64,000 nt of DNA from Erythrobacter sanguineus (GTDB lineage Bacteria > Pseudomonadota > Alphaproteobacteria > Sphingomonadales > Sphingomonadaceae), in the NCBI GenBank assembly GCA_945878845.1, contig CAMCUB010000005.1, positions 1 through 64,000 on the forward strand. The letters run 5' to 3'. This document shows positions 1 through 9,770 of this stretch, one piece after another. Position 1 is the first letter of the stretch. Every line of letters starts with the position of its first letter. Both the position numbers and the translations under genes were made by a program. The notes under the pieces are model-generated. The model did not search any database. It saw nothing but the letters and a program-made list of their open reading frames with translations, and was not told the origin of the DNA.

Positions 1-63
1 TTGCGCGAGACCAAGATCCTGCAAGTGTGGATCGGCGGGGTGAAGGTGAAAGGGGCGGAATAA
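1..63 (+). CDS. 3' end of an unidentified gene
   Basis: An open frame enters from the left edge and stops with TAA at 61-63, giving 20 C-terminal residues ending in IGGVKVKGAE. The tail loosely resembles the last strand of amidohydrolase-type proteins (a pattern like VWIGGVKV), but this is far too little to assign a family. The stop directly abuts the stop codon of tatC, which lies on the opposite strand, so the two genes converge with no spacer. Confidence 0.5.
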   Translation: MRETKILQVWIGGVKVKGAE

Positions 64-873
64 CTACTCCGCCGCCGCACGCTCCGCAGCTTGCTCGGCC
101 TCGCGCGCCAGCTTGTCTTCGGCGACGGCTTTCTCTTGCAGGCGCATCAGCACCAGCGAAATCTCGAACAACAGCCACAAGGGGATTGCCAGCACCAGCT
201 GCGAGCCCGGATCGGGCGGGGTCACGACGGCGGCGATGATGAAGATGCCGACGATCACATAACGCCGCGCCGCCACCATCTGGTCGCGGCTGACGATCCC
301 AGCCCGGTGCAGCAGCAGCAGCAGCACCGGCAGGAGGAAGGTGAGCCCGAACGCGAGGATGAACTGCATTACGAGGCTGAGGTAATCGCCCGCGCTCGGC
401 AGAGCCTGAATGTCGAGCCCGCCGGTCATCCCGCCAAAGCCGAGGAAGAAGGTGAAGGCGACCGGCATCACCACGAAATAGGCAAGCGATGCGCCCGCAG
501 TGAACAGCACGGGCGTGGCGAACAGGAACGGCAGGAACGCCTTCTTCTCGCGCGCATAGAGGCCGGGTGCGACAAAGGCCCACAGCTGGTTGGCGATCAC
601 CGGGAAGCTGACCATGAAGCCGGCGAACAGGGCCACCTTCAGCTCGACGAAGAACACTTCCGGCAGCTTGGTGAAGATCAGCTGGCCCTGCCCTTCCGGA
701 AAGGCGTCCTTCAGCGGCTGGACCAGGATGGCGAGGATCTCGTCGGCGAAATAGAGGCAGCCCGCAAAGCCCACCGCGAGCGCCAGCAGCGCGCGCACGA
801 GCCGGGTGCGCAGTTCGATCAGATGGTCGAGCAGCGGCGCGCGGGTCTCGTCGAGGTCCTTGACGTCAAACAT
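64..873 (-). CDS. tatC: Sec-independent protein translocase subunit TatC
   Basis: TatC is the multi-spanning inner-membrane receptor that, with TatB, recognises twin-arginine signal peptides and recruits TatA to export folded proteins. The 269-residue product begins MFDVKDLDETRAPLLDHLIELRTR; the LLDHLIELRTRL block is the classic TatC N-terminal signature. Six hydrophobic segments are visible. The ATG at 871-873 overlaps the end of tatB by 8 bases, which argues against longer upstream starts and suggests translational coupling in a tatA-tatB-tatC operon. The C-terminus is a charged Ala/Glu-rich tail. The length is normal for the family. Confidence 0.96.
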   Translation of the reverse strand: MFDVKDLDETRAPLLDHLIELRTRLVRALLALAVGFAGCLYFADEILAILVQPLKDAFPEGQGQLIFTKLPEVFFVELKVALFAGFMVSFPVIANQLWAFVAPGLYAREKKAFLPFLFATPVLFTAGASLAYFVVMPVAFTFFLGFGGMTGGLDIQALPSAGDYLSLVMQFILAFGLTFLLPVLLLLLHRAGIVSRDQMVAARRYVIVGIFIIAAVVTPPDPGSQLVLAIPLWLLFEISLVLMRLQEKAVAEDKLAREAEQAAERAAAE

Positions 874-1390
874 CGTCGTCCCCGGTGTGCGGTTTCGCCG
901 GAAGCATGGGCGGGCGCGGCGTATCGGTCTCGGGCTCGATCGCCGGACCGCCGATGGTGACGGTCGCCGCGCGCGCGGGCGGCTTGTCGAACAGCGAGGG
1001 CTGTGGGGGCGGCGGCGGCGGGCTTTCGGCGGCGGGCGTTTCGACCGCAGGCGTTTCGACCGGCGGCATTGCGGCGGGCGGCGTCTCAAGCGGCGGCTTA
1101 TCGACCGGCAGCGGCCCGGTCATCACCGGCGCGCCGGCTTCGGCTGCGGTGAGAGTGGCGGAGCGGCGCATGATTTCCTCGTTCTGCGCCTTCCACTTCT
1201 TCTCCATGTCCTCAAGCTCGGCCTCGCGCACCATCGCGTCGATCCCGCTGCGGAAATGGGCTGACATGCGCCGCATCTTGCCGATCCAGCGGCCGGCGGT
1301 GCGCATGGCGATCGGCAGGTCCTTGGGCCCGATCACCACCACCGCGACGATCAGGATGACCAGCAGCTCTCCGGCGCCGACATCGAACAT
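866..1390 (-). CDS. tatB: Sec-independent protein translocase subunit TatB
   Basis: TatB partners TatC in the twin-arginine receptor complex. The 174-residue product starts MFDVGAGELLVILIVAVVVIGPKDLP, the standard single N-terminal membrane helix followed by the GPKDLP hinge. An amphipathic stretch (MRTAGRWIGKMRRMSAHFRS) follows, then a long low-complexity Pro/Glu/Thr/Ala-rich tail. That tail is longer than in enteric TatB but is common in alphaproteobacteria. The gene lies between tatA and tatC, with its stop inside the tatC start region. Confidence 0.95.
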   Translation of the reverse strand: MFDVGAGELLVILIVAVVVIGPKDLPIAMRTAGRWIGKMRRMSAHFRSGIDAMVREAELEDMEKKWKAQNEEIMRRSATLTAAEAGAPVMTGPLPVDKPPLETPPAAMPPVETPAVETPAAESPPPPPPQPSLFDKPPARAATVTIGGPAIEPETDTPRPPMLPAKPHTGDDDV

Positions 1391-1433
1391 GGAATGGGCG
1401 CCTCAGCTACCGTCAGGGATCAGGGACGCTGGC

Positions 1434-1676
1434 TCAGGCGCCGGTGCCGTCGGTCTTCTCGGCCGGGGCGGCGGCCGGAGTTTCGACCGGCGCGGCTGCA
1501 GGCGCTTCGATCCGGGCCGCCTTGGCGGCGGTTTCCTCGGTCTCGTTCAAGCCCTTCTTGAAGCTCGAGATGCCCTTGCCGAAATCGCCCATCATCTCCG
1601 AGATGCGGCCGCGTCCGAACAGGACCAGCACGATCAGGAGAACGATGATCCAGTGCCACAGCGAACCAATACCCAT
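1434..1676 (-). CDS. tatA: Sec-independent protein translocase subunit TatA
   Basis: TatA oligomerises to form the twin-arginine transport pore. The 80-residue protein begins [21 protein letters not shown], followed by the [20 protein letters not shown] hinge and amphipathic helix of the TatA family. The ATG at 1674-1676 is chosen because an AGGAG ribosome-binding site lies just upstream and the protein then begins at the membrane helix. An in-frame start 45 bases further out would add an unrelated N-terminus. It is the first gene of tatABC, 108 bases downstream of scpB. Confidence 0.95.
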   Translation of the reverse strand: MGIGSLWHWIIVLLIVLVLFGRGRISEMMGDFGKGISSFKKGLNETEETAAKAARIEAPAAAPVETPAAAPAEKTDGTGA

Positions 1677-1784
1677 TGTCTCAACTCCTGAACTGCGGCG
1701 GGTCGTGGGGGAATGCCGCAAGGCCGGGGCGCGGCCCCGGCGTCAATATCCGATCATTTAGGACCGTTCTGCGGCAATTGCGAG

Positions 1785-2435
1785 TCAGTCCGCCAGATTC
1801 TCGTCGTCTTCGGGCTCGGGCGTGTCGTCTTCCTCGTCGGGCTCGAAACGCCCCATGCCGTCGAGCGCGGCTTCCATCGCCTCGTCGACCGGATCGAGCA
1901 GCCCTGCGGCGCGCAATTCGTCGATGCCGGGCAGGTCGCGGCGCGAGGCGAGGCCGAAGTGGTCGAGGAAATCGGGGGTGGTGGCATAGATCACCGGGCG
2001 CCCCGGCACCTCGCGGCGGCCGGCAGGCTTCACCCAGTCTGCCTCCATCAGCACATCCAATGTCCCCGCGCTGGTCTGCACGCCGCGGATCGATTCGATC
2101 TCGGCGCGGCTGACGGGCTCGTGATAAGCGATGATCGCGAGCACTTCGGTGGCAGCGCGGCTGAGGCGGCGCACCTGCTCCTTCTCGCGGCGCAGCAGGT
2201 GCGCCAGATCGGGCGCGGTCTCGAAATGCCAGCGGCCGCCGCGCTCGACCAGATGGATACCGCGCTTGGCGTAGCGCGCTTCCAGAGTCCCAAGCGCCTC
2301 GCGCACCTCTCCGCTCGCGAGGCCACCCAAATGGGCGGCAAGCGCTTCGACGCTCATCGGCGCTTCGGCGGCGAACAACGTGGCCTCGACCGCGCGTTCG
2401 AGCGTGGCGGGCTCGTCGTTGGGCTCCTCGCTCAT
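1785..2435 (-). CDS. scpB: Segregation and condensation protein ScpB
   Basis: ScpB is a winged-helix kleisin partner that binds ScpA and SMC in the chromosome condensation complex. The 216-residue product starts MSEEPNDEPATLERAVEATLFAAEAPMS. Two winged-helix units follow, including the conserved ATEVLAIIAYHEPVSRAEIE and YATTPDFLDHFGLASRRDLP stretches. The tail is strongly acidic. The ATG overlaps the scpA stop by 4 bases (ATGA), so the pair is probably translationally coupled. Confidence 0.95.
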   Translation of the reverse strand: MSEEPNDEPATLERAVEATLFAAEAPMSVEALAAHLGGLASGEVREALGTLEARYAKRGIHLVERGGRWHFETAPDLAHLLRREKEQVRRLSRAATEVLAIIAYHEPVSRAEIESIRGVQTSAGTLDVLMEADWVKPAGRREVPGRPVIYATTPDFLDHFGLASRRDLPGIDELRAAGLLDPVDEAMEAALDGMGRFEPDEEDDTPEPEDDENLAD

Positions 2436-3220
2436 GCCGCGGCAGCGTCCTTGAGGCGGCGGATGCGCAAGGGCGCGAAGGCGCCGTCCTGCTCCAGCTC
2501 CGCCCGCCCGCGCTTGGTAAGTTCCAGCGCGGCCACAAAGCTCGATGCCAGCGCCGAGCGCTTCAGGGCAGGCGAAGCGTGGGGCGGGAGGAAATCGCGG
2601 ATCTCCATCCATTCCAGCGTCACGCCAAGCATCGAGGACACCCGCTCGAGCGCCGAATCGAGCGTCATCACCGGGCGGTTCGCGACGTGGTAGATGCGCG
2701 GCGCGGTGCGCGCCTTGACCTGCCCATAGGCCTGGATGACGCTGAACAGGTCGGAGCGCCACAGGGTCTTGCGGTCGGTGCGCAATCCCTCGGGCGCGCC
2801 TCGCAGGAACACATCGCGCCCGATCCGGTCGCGGCCCATCAGCCGTCCCGCCGCCTCGCGCATCGCGCCGAGGCGTTGCAGGCGGATCTGGAGGCGCAGC
2901 GCGAGTTCCTCCGGCGAGGGGTCCTCCTGCTCGGCCTTGGGTAGCAGCATCGCCGACTTGAGGTAGGCGAGCCAGGCGGCCATCACGAGGTAATCGGCGG
3001 CCAGCTCCAGCTTCAACGCGCCCGCACGCTCGATATAGATGAGATACTGGTCGACGAGGGCAAGGATCGAAATCTGGAGAAGGTCGACCTTCTGCCGCCG
3101 CGCGAGATCGAGCAGCAGGTCGAGCGGGCCCTCCCAGCCGTCCAGCTCCAGATAGAGCGCGTCCGTTTCGGGCCGTCCCGCTTCGGGAGCGAACATGAAG
3201 GGCGGCTCGGGCGCGGTCAT
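2432..3220 (-). CDS. scpA: Segregation and condensation protein ScpA
   Basis: ScpA is the kleisin that bridges the heads of SMC in the condensin-like complex. The 262-residue product contains the hallmark LELDGWEGPLDLLLDLARRQ near the N-terminus, then VDLLQISILALVDQYL and ADYLVMAAWLAYLKSAMLLP. Its C-terminus is a winged-helix region. It overlaps nagZ upstream and scpB downstream by 4 bases each (ATGA both times), forming a tight nagZ-scpA-scpB run. Confidence 0.95.
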   Translation of the reverse strand: MTAPEPPFMFAPEAGRPETDALYLELDGWEGPLDLLLDLARRQKVDLLQISILALVDQYLIYIERAGALKLELAADYLVMAAWLAYLKSAMLLPKAEQEDPSPEELALRLQIRLQRLGAMREAAGRLMGRDRIGRDVFLRGAPEGLRTDRKTLWRSDLFSVIQAYGQVKARTAPRIYHVANRPVMTLDSALERVSSMLGVTLEWMEIRDFLPPHASPALKRSALASSFVAALELTKRGRAELEQDGAFAPLRIRRLKDAAAA

Positions 3221-4230
3221 GCGGTGAGCGCCAGCAAGGCGTCGCGCTTAGCGAGGAGTTCGGCGGCTTGCGGAGCGATGGCGTCGGCCACCCGCGTGCC
3301 CGCAAGCGCGCGCTCGAGCCGAGCGGAGGTGGCTTCGGACATGGCGGGCAGCACCTCGCAGATGCCCTCCATGTCGCCCCGCTTCGCCCAGCAGTTGAGG
3401 ATGATGTCGCAGCCCGCCGCATGCGCGCGCGCCGCGCGTTCGGGGATGGTGCCGCCTAGCGCCTCCATGTCGATGTCGTCGGTCAGCAACAGACCGTCGA
3501 AGCCGATGCTGCCACGAATCACATCACGGATCACCGTGGGCGAGAGCGTCGCAGGGTTCTCGGCATCCCATGCGGTGAAGACGAGGTGCCCGGTCATGCC
3601 GATCAGCGCGTGGTTCAGCGTGCGGAACGGAGTGAGGTCGTCCTCCAGCTCGGCAGCCGAGGCGGTGACCGTGGGGAGCGCCTTGTGGGTGTCGACATCG
3701 GTGCGCCCGTGGCCCGGCATATGCTTGATGCAGCCGGCAACGCCGCCCGCCGCCAGCCCTTCCAGCACCGCCCGGCCAAGCGCTGCCACCTGCATCGGAT
3801 CGCTCCCGAAGGCGCGGTCACCGATCACGTCGTGCGCGCCGGGCACGCGCAGGTCGAGCGGGGGGTGGTAATCGACCGTGATGCCCATCGCCGACAGTTC
3901 GAGCCCCATAGCGGTGGCATTGGCGCGCGCCGCCTCGATCGCGCTGGCAGGGGCAAGGGCGTAGAGCGCCTCGAACGCCGCGCCGGCAGGGTAGCCCGCC
4001 CACAGCGGCGGGCGCAGCCGCGCGACGCGGCCGCCTTCCTGATCGATCGAGACAAGCAGCCGCTCGCGGCCATGGATGCTGCGCAGATCATCGGTAAGCG
4101 CGCGCAATTGCTCCGGGTCGACGCAGTTGCGGCCGAACAGGATGTAGCCCGCAGGGTCGCACTCGCGGAAGAAGGCGCGCTCGTCCGCGGTCAGCTGCGG
4201 GCCCGAAATGCCGAAGATCGCCGGAATCAT
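3217..4230 (-). CDS. nagZ: Beta-N-acetylhexosaminidase (NagZ type)
   Basis: This family-3 glycosidase removes N-acetylglucosamine from muropeptides during cell-wall recycling in the cytoplasm. The 337-residue protein carries the GH3 signatures SIDQEGGRVARLRPP and KHMPGHGRTDVDTHKALP. The latter is the KH(F/M)PGHG loop typical of NagZ. The catalytic-Asp region reads LLLTDDIDMEALGG. No signal peptide is present, which fits a cytoplasmic enzyme. Its 3' end overlaps scpA by 4 bases. Confidence 0.94.
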   Translation of the reverse strand: MIPAIFGISGPQLTADERAFFRECDPAGYILFGRNCVDPEQLRALTDDLRSIHGRERLLVSIDQEGGRVARLRPPLWAGYPAGAAFEALYALAPASAIEAARANATAMGLELSAMGITVDYHPPLDLRVPGAHDVIGDRAFGSDPMQVAALGRAVLEGLAAGGVAGCIKHMPGHGRTDVDTHKALPTVTASAAELEDDLTPFRTLNHALIGMTGHLVFTAWDAENPATLSPTVIRDVIRGSIGFDGLLLTDDIDMEALGGTIPERAARAHAAGCDIILNCWAKRGDMEGICEVLPAMSEATSARLERALAGTRVADAIAPQAAELLAKRDALLALTA

Positions 4231-4327
4231 CGGAGTAACGTCGCACTGAGCGAGGGGGCGAGCAAGGGCGGTAGGGGGTCAAGGCGGGGGAAAGCCCCCG
4301 CCAATCCCCAGCTACGTGACCCCGCCT

Positions 4328-5047
4328 TTACTTGACCTGGCAATCGACCCCGTCAGCCTTGAGCGCGCGGCACAGCGTGTCGGCCTCGGCGCGGGTGCCG
4401 GCCACGGCCTGCAGGCGGTAGACCGTGCCGATGTCGACCTTGCCTTCGACGATGCGATACTTGACGCCCTTCAGGGCATCGGTGCGGCGCTGGGCGTCGC
4501 TCCAACCCTGTTCGGCGCGGACGCGGGTGCCGTAGGCAGCGAGCTGGACGCCGACGCCGCCAGTCGCAGGCGCCTGTCCGGCTGCGGGCGAGGCGGCAGG
4601 CGCGGCCTTGGTCGGAGCAGCCGAGGGCTGGCCCGGCGTCCCGCCCGGAAGCGGGGTTTCGGCGACCACGCCAGGGCGCGATCCGCCCTCGCCCACCACG
4701 GGGGCGACATTGCCGGTGCCGTCGAAGGTCTTGCCGCCCGGATCATCGGGAAGCTGCTTGATCGGGCCCTCGGGCGCGGCAATCACGCTGCCATCGGCGA
4801 TCACCTCGCCGCTCGCGGCGCGGTTGGTGACGTACCACACGCCCGCCACCACCACGCCGAGCAGCGCGATCAGGCCGAGGGCGAACAGCAGGATCTGGCT
4901 GGTGTCGACCCCGCCTGCGCCCTCTTCCTCCTCATCGGATTCGAGCCACGGCAGGCTGTCGGTCTCGCCCAGCCCGAGTTCGTCGCCGAGCCCGCCCCCA
5001 AGCTCGCCGGCGTCATCGTTCAGCTCTTCGTATTCGGCATCGACCAT
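4328..5047 (-). CDS. SPOR-domain membrane protein
   Basis: The 239-residue protein has an acidic cytoplasmic N-terminus (MVDAEYEELNDDAGELGGG) and one membrane helix (ILLFALGLIALLGVVVAGVW). A Pro/Ala-rich linker leads to a C-terminal SPOR domain (VQLAAYGTRVRAEQGWSDAQ, then a region ending in GVDCQVK). SPOR domains bind denuded glycan strands and usually localise to the septum, so a division or cell-wall role is likely. A GTG codon directly before the ATG is an alternative start. It sits between argS and nagZ, as is common in related bacteria. Confidence 0.88.
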   Translation of the reverse strand: MVDAEYEELNDDAGELGGGLGDELGLGETDSLPWLESDEEEEGAGGVDTSQILLFALGLIALLGVVVAGVWYVTNRAASGEVIADGSVIAAPEGPIKQLPDDPGGKTFDGTGNVAPVVGEGGSRPGVVAETPLPGGTPGQPSAAPTKAAPAASPAAGQAPATGGVGVQLAAYGTRVRAEQGWSDAQRRTDALKGVKYRIVEGKVDIGTVYRLQAVAGTRAEADTLCRALKADGVDCQVK

Positions 5048-5075
5048 CACGGACCCAGTGCCCCCCTAAGGCAGA

Positions 5076-6824
5076 CTACATGCTCTCGACCGCCTCGACG
5101 CCTAGCACGCCGAGACCGTTGCGGATCACTTGCCCGATTGCGGTGGCAAGGAAAAGCCTTGCCGCCGTCAGGCTCGCGTCCTGTTCCACGATGAACCGCT
5201 TTTCGGGGCGGTCATTACCGAGGTTCCAGTAGGAATGGAGGTCGCCCGCCAGGTCATAGAGATAGAAGGCGATCCGGTGCGGTTCTCGCGCACGCGCGGC
5301 CGCTTCGATCTCGCGCGGGAATTGCGCGGCGCGCGCGACAAGCGCGAGTTCCTCGGTGCCGAGCCTGTCCAGCGCCAGGTCCGACGGGGTGATCCCCATG
5401 TCCGCCGCCTTGCGCAGCGTCGAACGGATGCGCGCGTGGGCGTATTGGACATAGAACACCGGGTTGTCCTTCGAGGCCTCGACCACCTTGTCGAAGTCGA
5501 AATCCATCTGCGCGTCGGGCTTGCGGGTGAGCATGGTGAAGCGCACTACGTCCTTGCCGACCATGTCGACGACGTCGGCGAGCGTGACGAAATTGCCCGC
5601 GCGCTTGGACATCTTGAACGGTTGGCCGCCCTTCATCAGCTGCACCATCTGGACGAGCTTGACCTCGAAGGGCTTTGGAGATGCCCCGTCGGCGCTCGTA
5701 AGAGCCGCCACGGCAGCCTTGATCCGCTTGACGGTGCCCGCGTGATCCGCGCCCCAGATGTCGACCAGCGCGTCGGCAGCCTGCGCCTTCTGGAAGTGGT
5801 AGGCGAGGTCCGCGCCAAAGTACGTCCACGCCCCGTTCGACTTCTTGATCGGGCGATCCTGATCGTCGCCGAACTTGGTCGAGCGGAACAGCGGCAGTTG
5901 CACCGGCTCCCAGTCCTCGGGCGGGGCCTTGCCCTTGGGGGCTTCGAGCACGCCGTCATAGACCAGATCGTGTTCGCGCAGCCACGCCTCGGCGGCATCG
6001 ACCTTACCCGAGGCTTGAAGCTCGGCTTCCGAGGAGAACAGGTCGTGCTTGATGCCGAGCGTGGCGAGGTCTTCGCGGATCATGTCCATCATCGCCGCGA
6101 CCGCGCGGGTGCGGAAGTCGATCAGCCACTCGGCCTCAGGGGCGGCGGCATAGCGGTTACCGAACGCGGCGGCGAGCGCCTCGCCCACCGGCTTCAGGTA
6201 CTCGCCGGGGTAGAGACCCTCGGGGATGGTGATTTCCTGCCCCAGCGCCTCGCGATACCGCAGGTGCACCGAGCGGGCGAGGACATCGACCTGCGCGCCA
6301 GCGTCGTTGACGTAGTATTCCTTGGTGACCCGGTGCCCGGCGAATTCGAGCAGTCCGGCCAACGCATCGCCCACGACCGCGCCGCGGCAATGGCCCATGT
6401 GCATCGGGCCGGTGGGGTTGGCCGAGACATATTCGACGTTGACCATCTTGCCCCCGCCCACACCCGAGCGGCCATAATCTGCGCCGAGCCTGGCGATGGC
6501 GGCGAGTTCTTCGAGCCATGCGGTGGCCGCGAGGCGCATATTGATGAAGCCGGGCCCGGCAATCTCGGCGCTGGTGATGCCGGGGTGCGCAGCAAGCTTG
6601 GCGGTGATCGCCTCGGCGAGCGCGCGGGGGTTGAGGCCTGCGGGCTTGGCCAGCACCATCGCGGCGTTGGTGGCAAGGTCGCCATGGGAGGCATCGCGCG
6701 GAGGCTCGAGCGTGACGTTGGCGAAGCTGGTGCCGGCGGGCAGCATGCCTTCGCCGATCAGCTCGGTCAGCACGGTTTCGATCAGCGCCGCGTGGGCGGC
6801 ATAGAGGGTCTTGGGTTCGGTCAT
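5076..6824 (-). CDS. argS: Arginyl-tRNA synthetase
   Basis: This class I aminoacyl-tRNA synthetase charges tRNA-Arg. From the ATG at 6822-6824 the protein is 582 residues. It shows an N-terminal Add-1 domain, the HIGH-type motif as HMGH (residues 142-145, in [12 protein letters not shown]), the KMSKS-type motif as KMSKR (404-408), and the C-terminal anticodon-binding DALR domain ending [13 protein letters not shown] frame extending 22 codons upstream exists but has no family support. Length and motifs are normal. Confidence 0.97.
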   Translation of the reverse strand: MTEPKTLYAAHAALIETVLTELIGEGMLPAGTSFANVTLEPPRDASHGDLATNAAMVLAKPAGLNPRALAEAITAKLAAHPGITSAEIAGPGFINMRLAATAWLEELAAIARLGADYGRSGVGGGKMVNVEYVSANPTGPMHMGHCRGAVVGDALAGLLEFAGHRVTKEYYVNDAGAQVDVLARSVHLRYREALGQEITIPEGLYPGEYLKPVGEALAAAFGNRYAAAPEAEWLIDFRTRAVAAMMDMIREDLATLGIKHDLFSSEAELQASGKVDAAEAWLREHDLVYDGVLEAPKGKAPPEDWEPVQLPLFRSTKFGDDQDRPIKKSNGAWTYFGADLAYHFQKAQAADALVDIWGADHAGTVKRIKAAVAALTSADGASPKPFEVKLVQMVQLMKGGQPFKMSKRAGNFVTLADVVDMVGKDVVRFTMLTRKPDAQMDFDFDKVVEASKDNPVFYVQYAHARIRSTLRKAADMGITPSDLALDRLGTEELALVARAAQFPREIEAAARAREPHRIAFYLYDLAGDLHSYWNLGNDRPEKRFIVEQDASLTAARLFLATAIGQVIRNGLGVLGVEAVESM

Positions 6825-6878
6825 CGGTTTCTCGTGCGGTGAGCGCGGAACTATCGCGCGTGCAAAGAAGGAAGCGGG

Positions 6879-7038
6879 GTCCCGGGTCAAGCCCGGGACG
6901 GAGGGAAGGCAACTGAGACCACCTGACGAATGGCGGTGGTCCGACGCCCAAGGCGTCGCGAGCGCACGCGCGCGAGCCGCAGGTGCCCGTAGCGCAGCGA
7001 AGGAACAGCACCGAGGACGCGGGCGCGGAGGCGCCCGC
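6879..7038. repeat. Cluster of three small palindromes between argS and the lipoprotein gene
   Basis: The 220-base gap 6825-7044 holds three perfect short hairpins. They are GTCCCGGG / CCCGGGAC around TCAAG at 6879-6899, GACGCC / GGCGTC around CAA at 6943-6957, and GCGGGCGC / GCGCCCGC around GGAG at 7019-7038. The first resembles the CCCGGG-TCAAG-CCCGGG unit often found scattered in alphaproteobacterial genomes. The third lies 7 bases past the lipoprotein stop and could aid transcript termination, although no T-run follows. No coding frame is convincing here. Confidence 0.6.
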
Positions 7039-7044
7039 GCAAAC

Positions 7045-7695
7045 CTACCTCGTCACGTTATACTTCAACTGCGCCTCGGTCAGCTGGAAGCCGACCAGCA
7101 TCTCGAAGCGGGTGCGCGCGATCGCGGCCTTGACCTCGGGGTCGGCGAGCGGATCGAGCGCCGCTTCGGCGTCGCCCGCGCGTCGTCGCTTGGTGATCTT
7201 CTCGCGGATGTCCTCGGGCAGCGCGGCATCGGCGCGGTTGACATAGGCGCCGACCTTTCCAGTGCCCTGCGCGCGGTCCTGCCCGTCAGCGAAGGCGAGC
7301 GTGACGGTGCCGATGCGCTTGGAGACCACGGCGCTGCCACCGCGCACCACGGTGACGAAATAGGGCAGTTCGACCGTGCGCGCGCCGCGGGTGTCGCTGC
7401 GGCGCGCGTTCACGGTGAAGCTCGCCTCGGAATAGATCTTGTCCGCGGTGTCGTTGCACTCGCTGCGCAGATCGGTCATCGCAGCGCTCACATCGAGGCT
7501 GGCGATGGTGGTGTCGGCCGGGTTGCGGAAGGTGGTGACGTCGCCGGTAAAGTCGGGGATGCCGACCGACGGGCACAGCGTCAGCACGCTGGCGACGCCG
7601 ACGCCCTGGTCAAGCACCAGCTCGCCCTCTTTCGAGCAGGCAGACAGCGCCGCCACAGCGGTCAGGGCAAAAAGGGCGCGCGCGCGAAGCTTCAT
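7045..7695 (-). CDS. Predicted lipoprotein of unknown function
   Basis: The 216-residue product begins [20 protein letters not shown]; the LSAC lipobox places the lipidated cysteine at residue 20, so the mature protein is membrane-anchored. The rest is soluble, with alternating strand-like segments ([20 protein letters not shown]) and a charged helical C-terminal third ([20 protein letters not shown]). I do not recognise a family. It is transcribed divergently from ispH across a 72-base gap. The start is fixed by the signal peptide; a longer frame on this strand runs antisense to ispH. Confidence 0.82.
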   Translation of the reverse strand: MKLRARALFALTAVAALSACSKEGELVLDQGVGVASVLTLCPSVGIPDFTGDVTTFRNPADTTIASLDVSAAMTDLRSECNDTADKIYSEASFTVNARRSDTRGARTVELPYFVTVVRGGSAVVSKRIGTVTLAFADGQDRAQGTGKVGAYVNRADAALPEDIREKITKRRRAGDAEAALDPLADPEVKAAIARTRFEMLVGFQLTEAQLKYNVTR

Positions 7696-7767
7696 TAAAG
7701 CCGTCCTCGAATTAAACGATCCCGAGCGCCCTAGCGAGGACGTGCGGCTTGCGCTAGAGGGAGCGAC

Positions 7768-8757
7768 ATGAACGCGCCCTTTCAGACCAACACCGCCGAT
7801 GGCTCCACCGACGTTGCCGGGCTCCCGCCGCTCAACCTGCTGATCGCCGCCCCGCGCGGCTTCTGCGCCGGGGTCGACCGCGCGATCGAGATCGTCGAGA
7901 AGGCGCTCGAGCGCTATGGCTCGCCGGTGTTCGTGCGTCACGAGATCGTCCACAACAAATATGTCGTCGAGCAGTTGAAGGCCAAGGGCGCGATCTTCGT
8001 CAAGGAGCTCGACGAAGTGCCCGATGATGCGCCGGTGGTGTTCAGCGCCCACGGCGTGCCCAAGGCGATCCCGGCCGAGGCGCGGCGCCGCCAGCTGCTC
8101 TATGTCGATGCCACCTGCCCGCTGGTGAGCAAGATTCACCGCCAGGCCGAACGCCAGATCGAAAAGGGCCGCCACATCATCTTCATCGGCCATGAAGGCC
8201 ACCCCGAGGTGATCGGCACCATGGGTCAGGTCGAACCCGGCCAGATGACGCTGGTCGAGACGATCGAGGATGTCGACAAGCTGCCCTTCGATTCCGACGA
8301 GGAGCTGGCCTACCTCACCCAGACCACCCTTTCGGTGGACGACACGCGCGAGGTGATTCAGGCGCTCGAATGGCGATACCCGAACATCTCGGGGCCGCGG
8401 GCGGAGGACATCTGCTATGCCACCTCCAACCGTCAGGCGGCGGTCAAGGAACTGGCGCATGACTGCGATTTGGTGCTGGTGATCGGCGCGCCCAATTCCT
8501 CGAACTCGCTGCGGCTGGTCGAGGTGTCGGAGCGGCTCGGCACGCCGGCCAAGCTGATCCAGCGCGCTTCGGAGATCGACTTCGCTTGGCTCGAAGGGGT
8601 CGAGACGCTGGGCCTGACCGCGGGGGCCTCGGCGCCCGAGGTGCTGGTGCGCGAAGTGGTCGCCGCGCTGGCGCAGCAGCGCACGATCCACGAGAAAGAA
8701 ATCACCGCCACCGTCGAGAAGATGGTCTTCAAGCTGCCCCGCCAGCTGACCGAATAG
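7768..8757 (+). CDS. ispH: 4-hydroxy-3-methylbut-2-enyl diphosphate reductase
   Basis: IspH (LytB) carries out the last step of the MEP pathway, reducing HMBPP to IPP and DMAPP with a [4Fe-4S] cluster. The three cluster cysteines are visible at residues 33 ([16 protein letters not shown]), 117 ([12 protein letters not shown]) and 216 ([11 protein letters not shown]). The 329-residue length is typical, with a short N-terminal extension rich in Thr/Ala. It is followed 16 bases later by thrB on the same strand. Confidence 0.97.
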   Translation: MNAPFQTNTADGSTDVAGLPPLNLLIAAPRGFCAGVDRAIEIVEKALERYGSPVFVRHEIVHNKYVVEQLKAKGAIFVKELDEVPDDAPVVFSAHGVPKAIPAEARRRQLLYVDATCPLVSKIHRQAERQIEKGRHIIFIGHEGHPEVIGTMGQVEPGQMTLVETIEDVDKLPFDSDEELAYLTQTTLSVDDTREVIQALEWRYPNISGPRAEDICYATSNRQAAVKELAHDCDLVLVIGAPNSSNSLRLVEVSERLGTPAKLIQRASEIDFAWLEGVETLGLTAGASAPEVLVREVVAALAQQRTIHEKEITATVEKMVFKLPRQLTE

Positions 8758-8773
8758 GCGCGCGGCTGAGGCA

Positions 8774-9745
8774 ATGGCGGTCTACACCCATCTGGGCGCG
8801 GAGGATCTCGCCCGGCTGATCGGCGAATATGACGTGGGCGAACTGGTCTCGGCCAAGGGCATCGCCGAGGGCGTCTCCAATTCCAACTGGCTGGTCGAGA
8901 CGACCGGCTCGGCAGGCTCGGGGACGCGCTTCATCCTGACGCTTTACGAGCGGCGGATCGACTATGCCGATCTGCCCTATTTCCTTGGTCTGCTGGATCA
9001 TCTGGCGGGCAAGGGCTGCCCCGTGCCGCGCACGATGCATGACCGCGCTGGCGCATCGTGGCGGATGGTCGAGGGCAAGGCGGCCGCGCTTATCGAGTTT
9101 TTGCCGGGGGTCTCGCCCACCCGCCCGACGCCCGCACAGGCGCGCAGCATTGGCGCGGTGCTGGCGAACCTCCACCTTGCCGCGCAGGATTTCCCGCACA
9201 CCCGCGCCAATGCAATGGATTTCCCCGCGAACGCCGCGATCCTCGAGGCCTGCGGAGCGGAGGCGCTGGCTACGATCGACGCAGGGCTGCCCGCGATGAT
9301 CGCGGCCGCCCACGAGGCCGCCGCGCTCGACCTTGCAGGCCTGCCGCGCTCGCAGACCCACACCGACCTCTTTCCCGACAACGTGCTGATGCTCGGCGAC
9401 CGGGTGACGGGGCTGATCGATTTCTACTTCGCCTGCACCGGGCCGATGGTGCTCGACCTTGCGGTGACCCATGCCGCCTGGTGCTTCGATGGCGCGAGCG
9501 CCTACCGCGCGGATTGCGGGGCGGCGCTGGTGGAGGGCTACCAGTCGGTCCGCCGCCTCACGTCCGAAGAGCGCACACTGTTCGCCGAGGTCGCCAAGGG
9601 CGCGTGCCTGCGGTTCGTCGCGAGCCGTGCCGAGGACTGGCTCGATACCCCCGACGATGCGCTCGTCACCCGCAAGGACCCGATGCAGTTCGCGCGGCGC
9701 TGGCAGTTTTACCACGAGCACGGCGCGGGCCTGCTTGCAGGCTGA
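8774..9745 (+). CDS. thrB: Homoserine kinase (APH-fold, ThrB)
   Basis: This enzyme phosphorylates homoserine on the threonine pathway. The 323-residue protein belongs to the aminoglycoside-phosphotransferase-like fold, not the GHMP fold of enteric ThrB. The catalytic loop reads [14 protein letters not shown] and the metal-binding segment [20 protein letters not shown]. The N-terminus [20 protein letters not shown] is typical of alphaproteobacterial homoserine kinases. It lies between ispH and rnhA, a gene order common in this group. Confidence 0.94.
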   Translation: MAVYTHLGAEDLARLIGEYDVGELVSAKGIAEGVSNSNWLVETTGSAGSGTRFILTLYERRIDYADLPYFLGLLDHLAGKGCPVPRTMHDRAGASWRMVEGKAAALIEFLPGVSPTRPTPAQARSIGAVLANLHLAAQDFPHTRANAMDFPANAAILEACGAEALATIDAGLPAMIAAAHEAAALDLAGLPRSQTHTDLFPDNVLMLGDRVTGLIDFYFACTGPMVLDLAVTHAAWCFDGASAYRADCGAALVEGYQSVRRLTSEERTLFAEVAKGACLRFVASRAEDWLDTPDDALVTRKDPMQFARRWQFYHEHGAGLLAG

Positions 9746-9770
9746 GGCCGCGCGCGCCAAAGCGGGCGCC

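Noticed and set aside
301..330. CAG repeat run
   Set aside because: It is the complement of a Leu-rich membrane helix in tatC, not a microsatellite of interest.
1005..1030. GGC-rich low-complexity stretch
   Set aside because: Encodes the Pro-rich tail of TatB on the minus strand.
5130..6842. 570-codon open frame antisense to argS
   Set aside because: Shadow frame of a complete class I synthetase gene.
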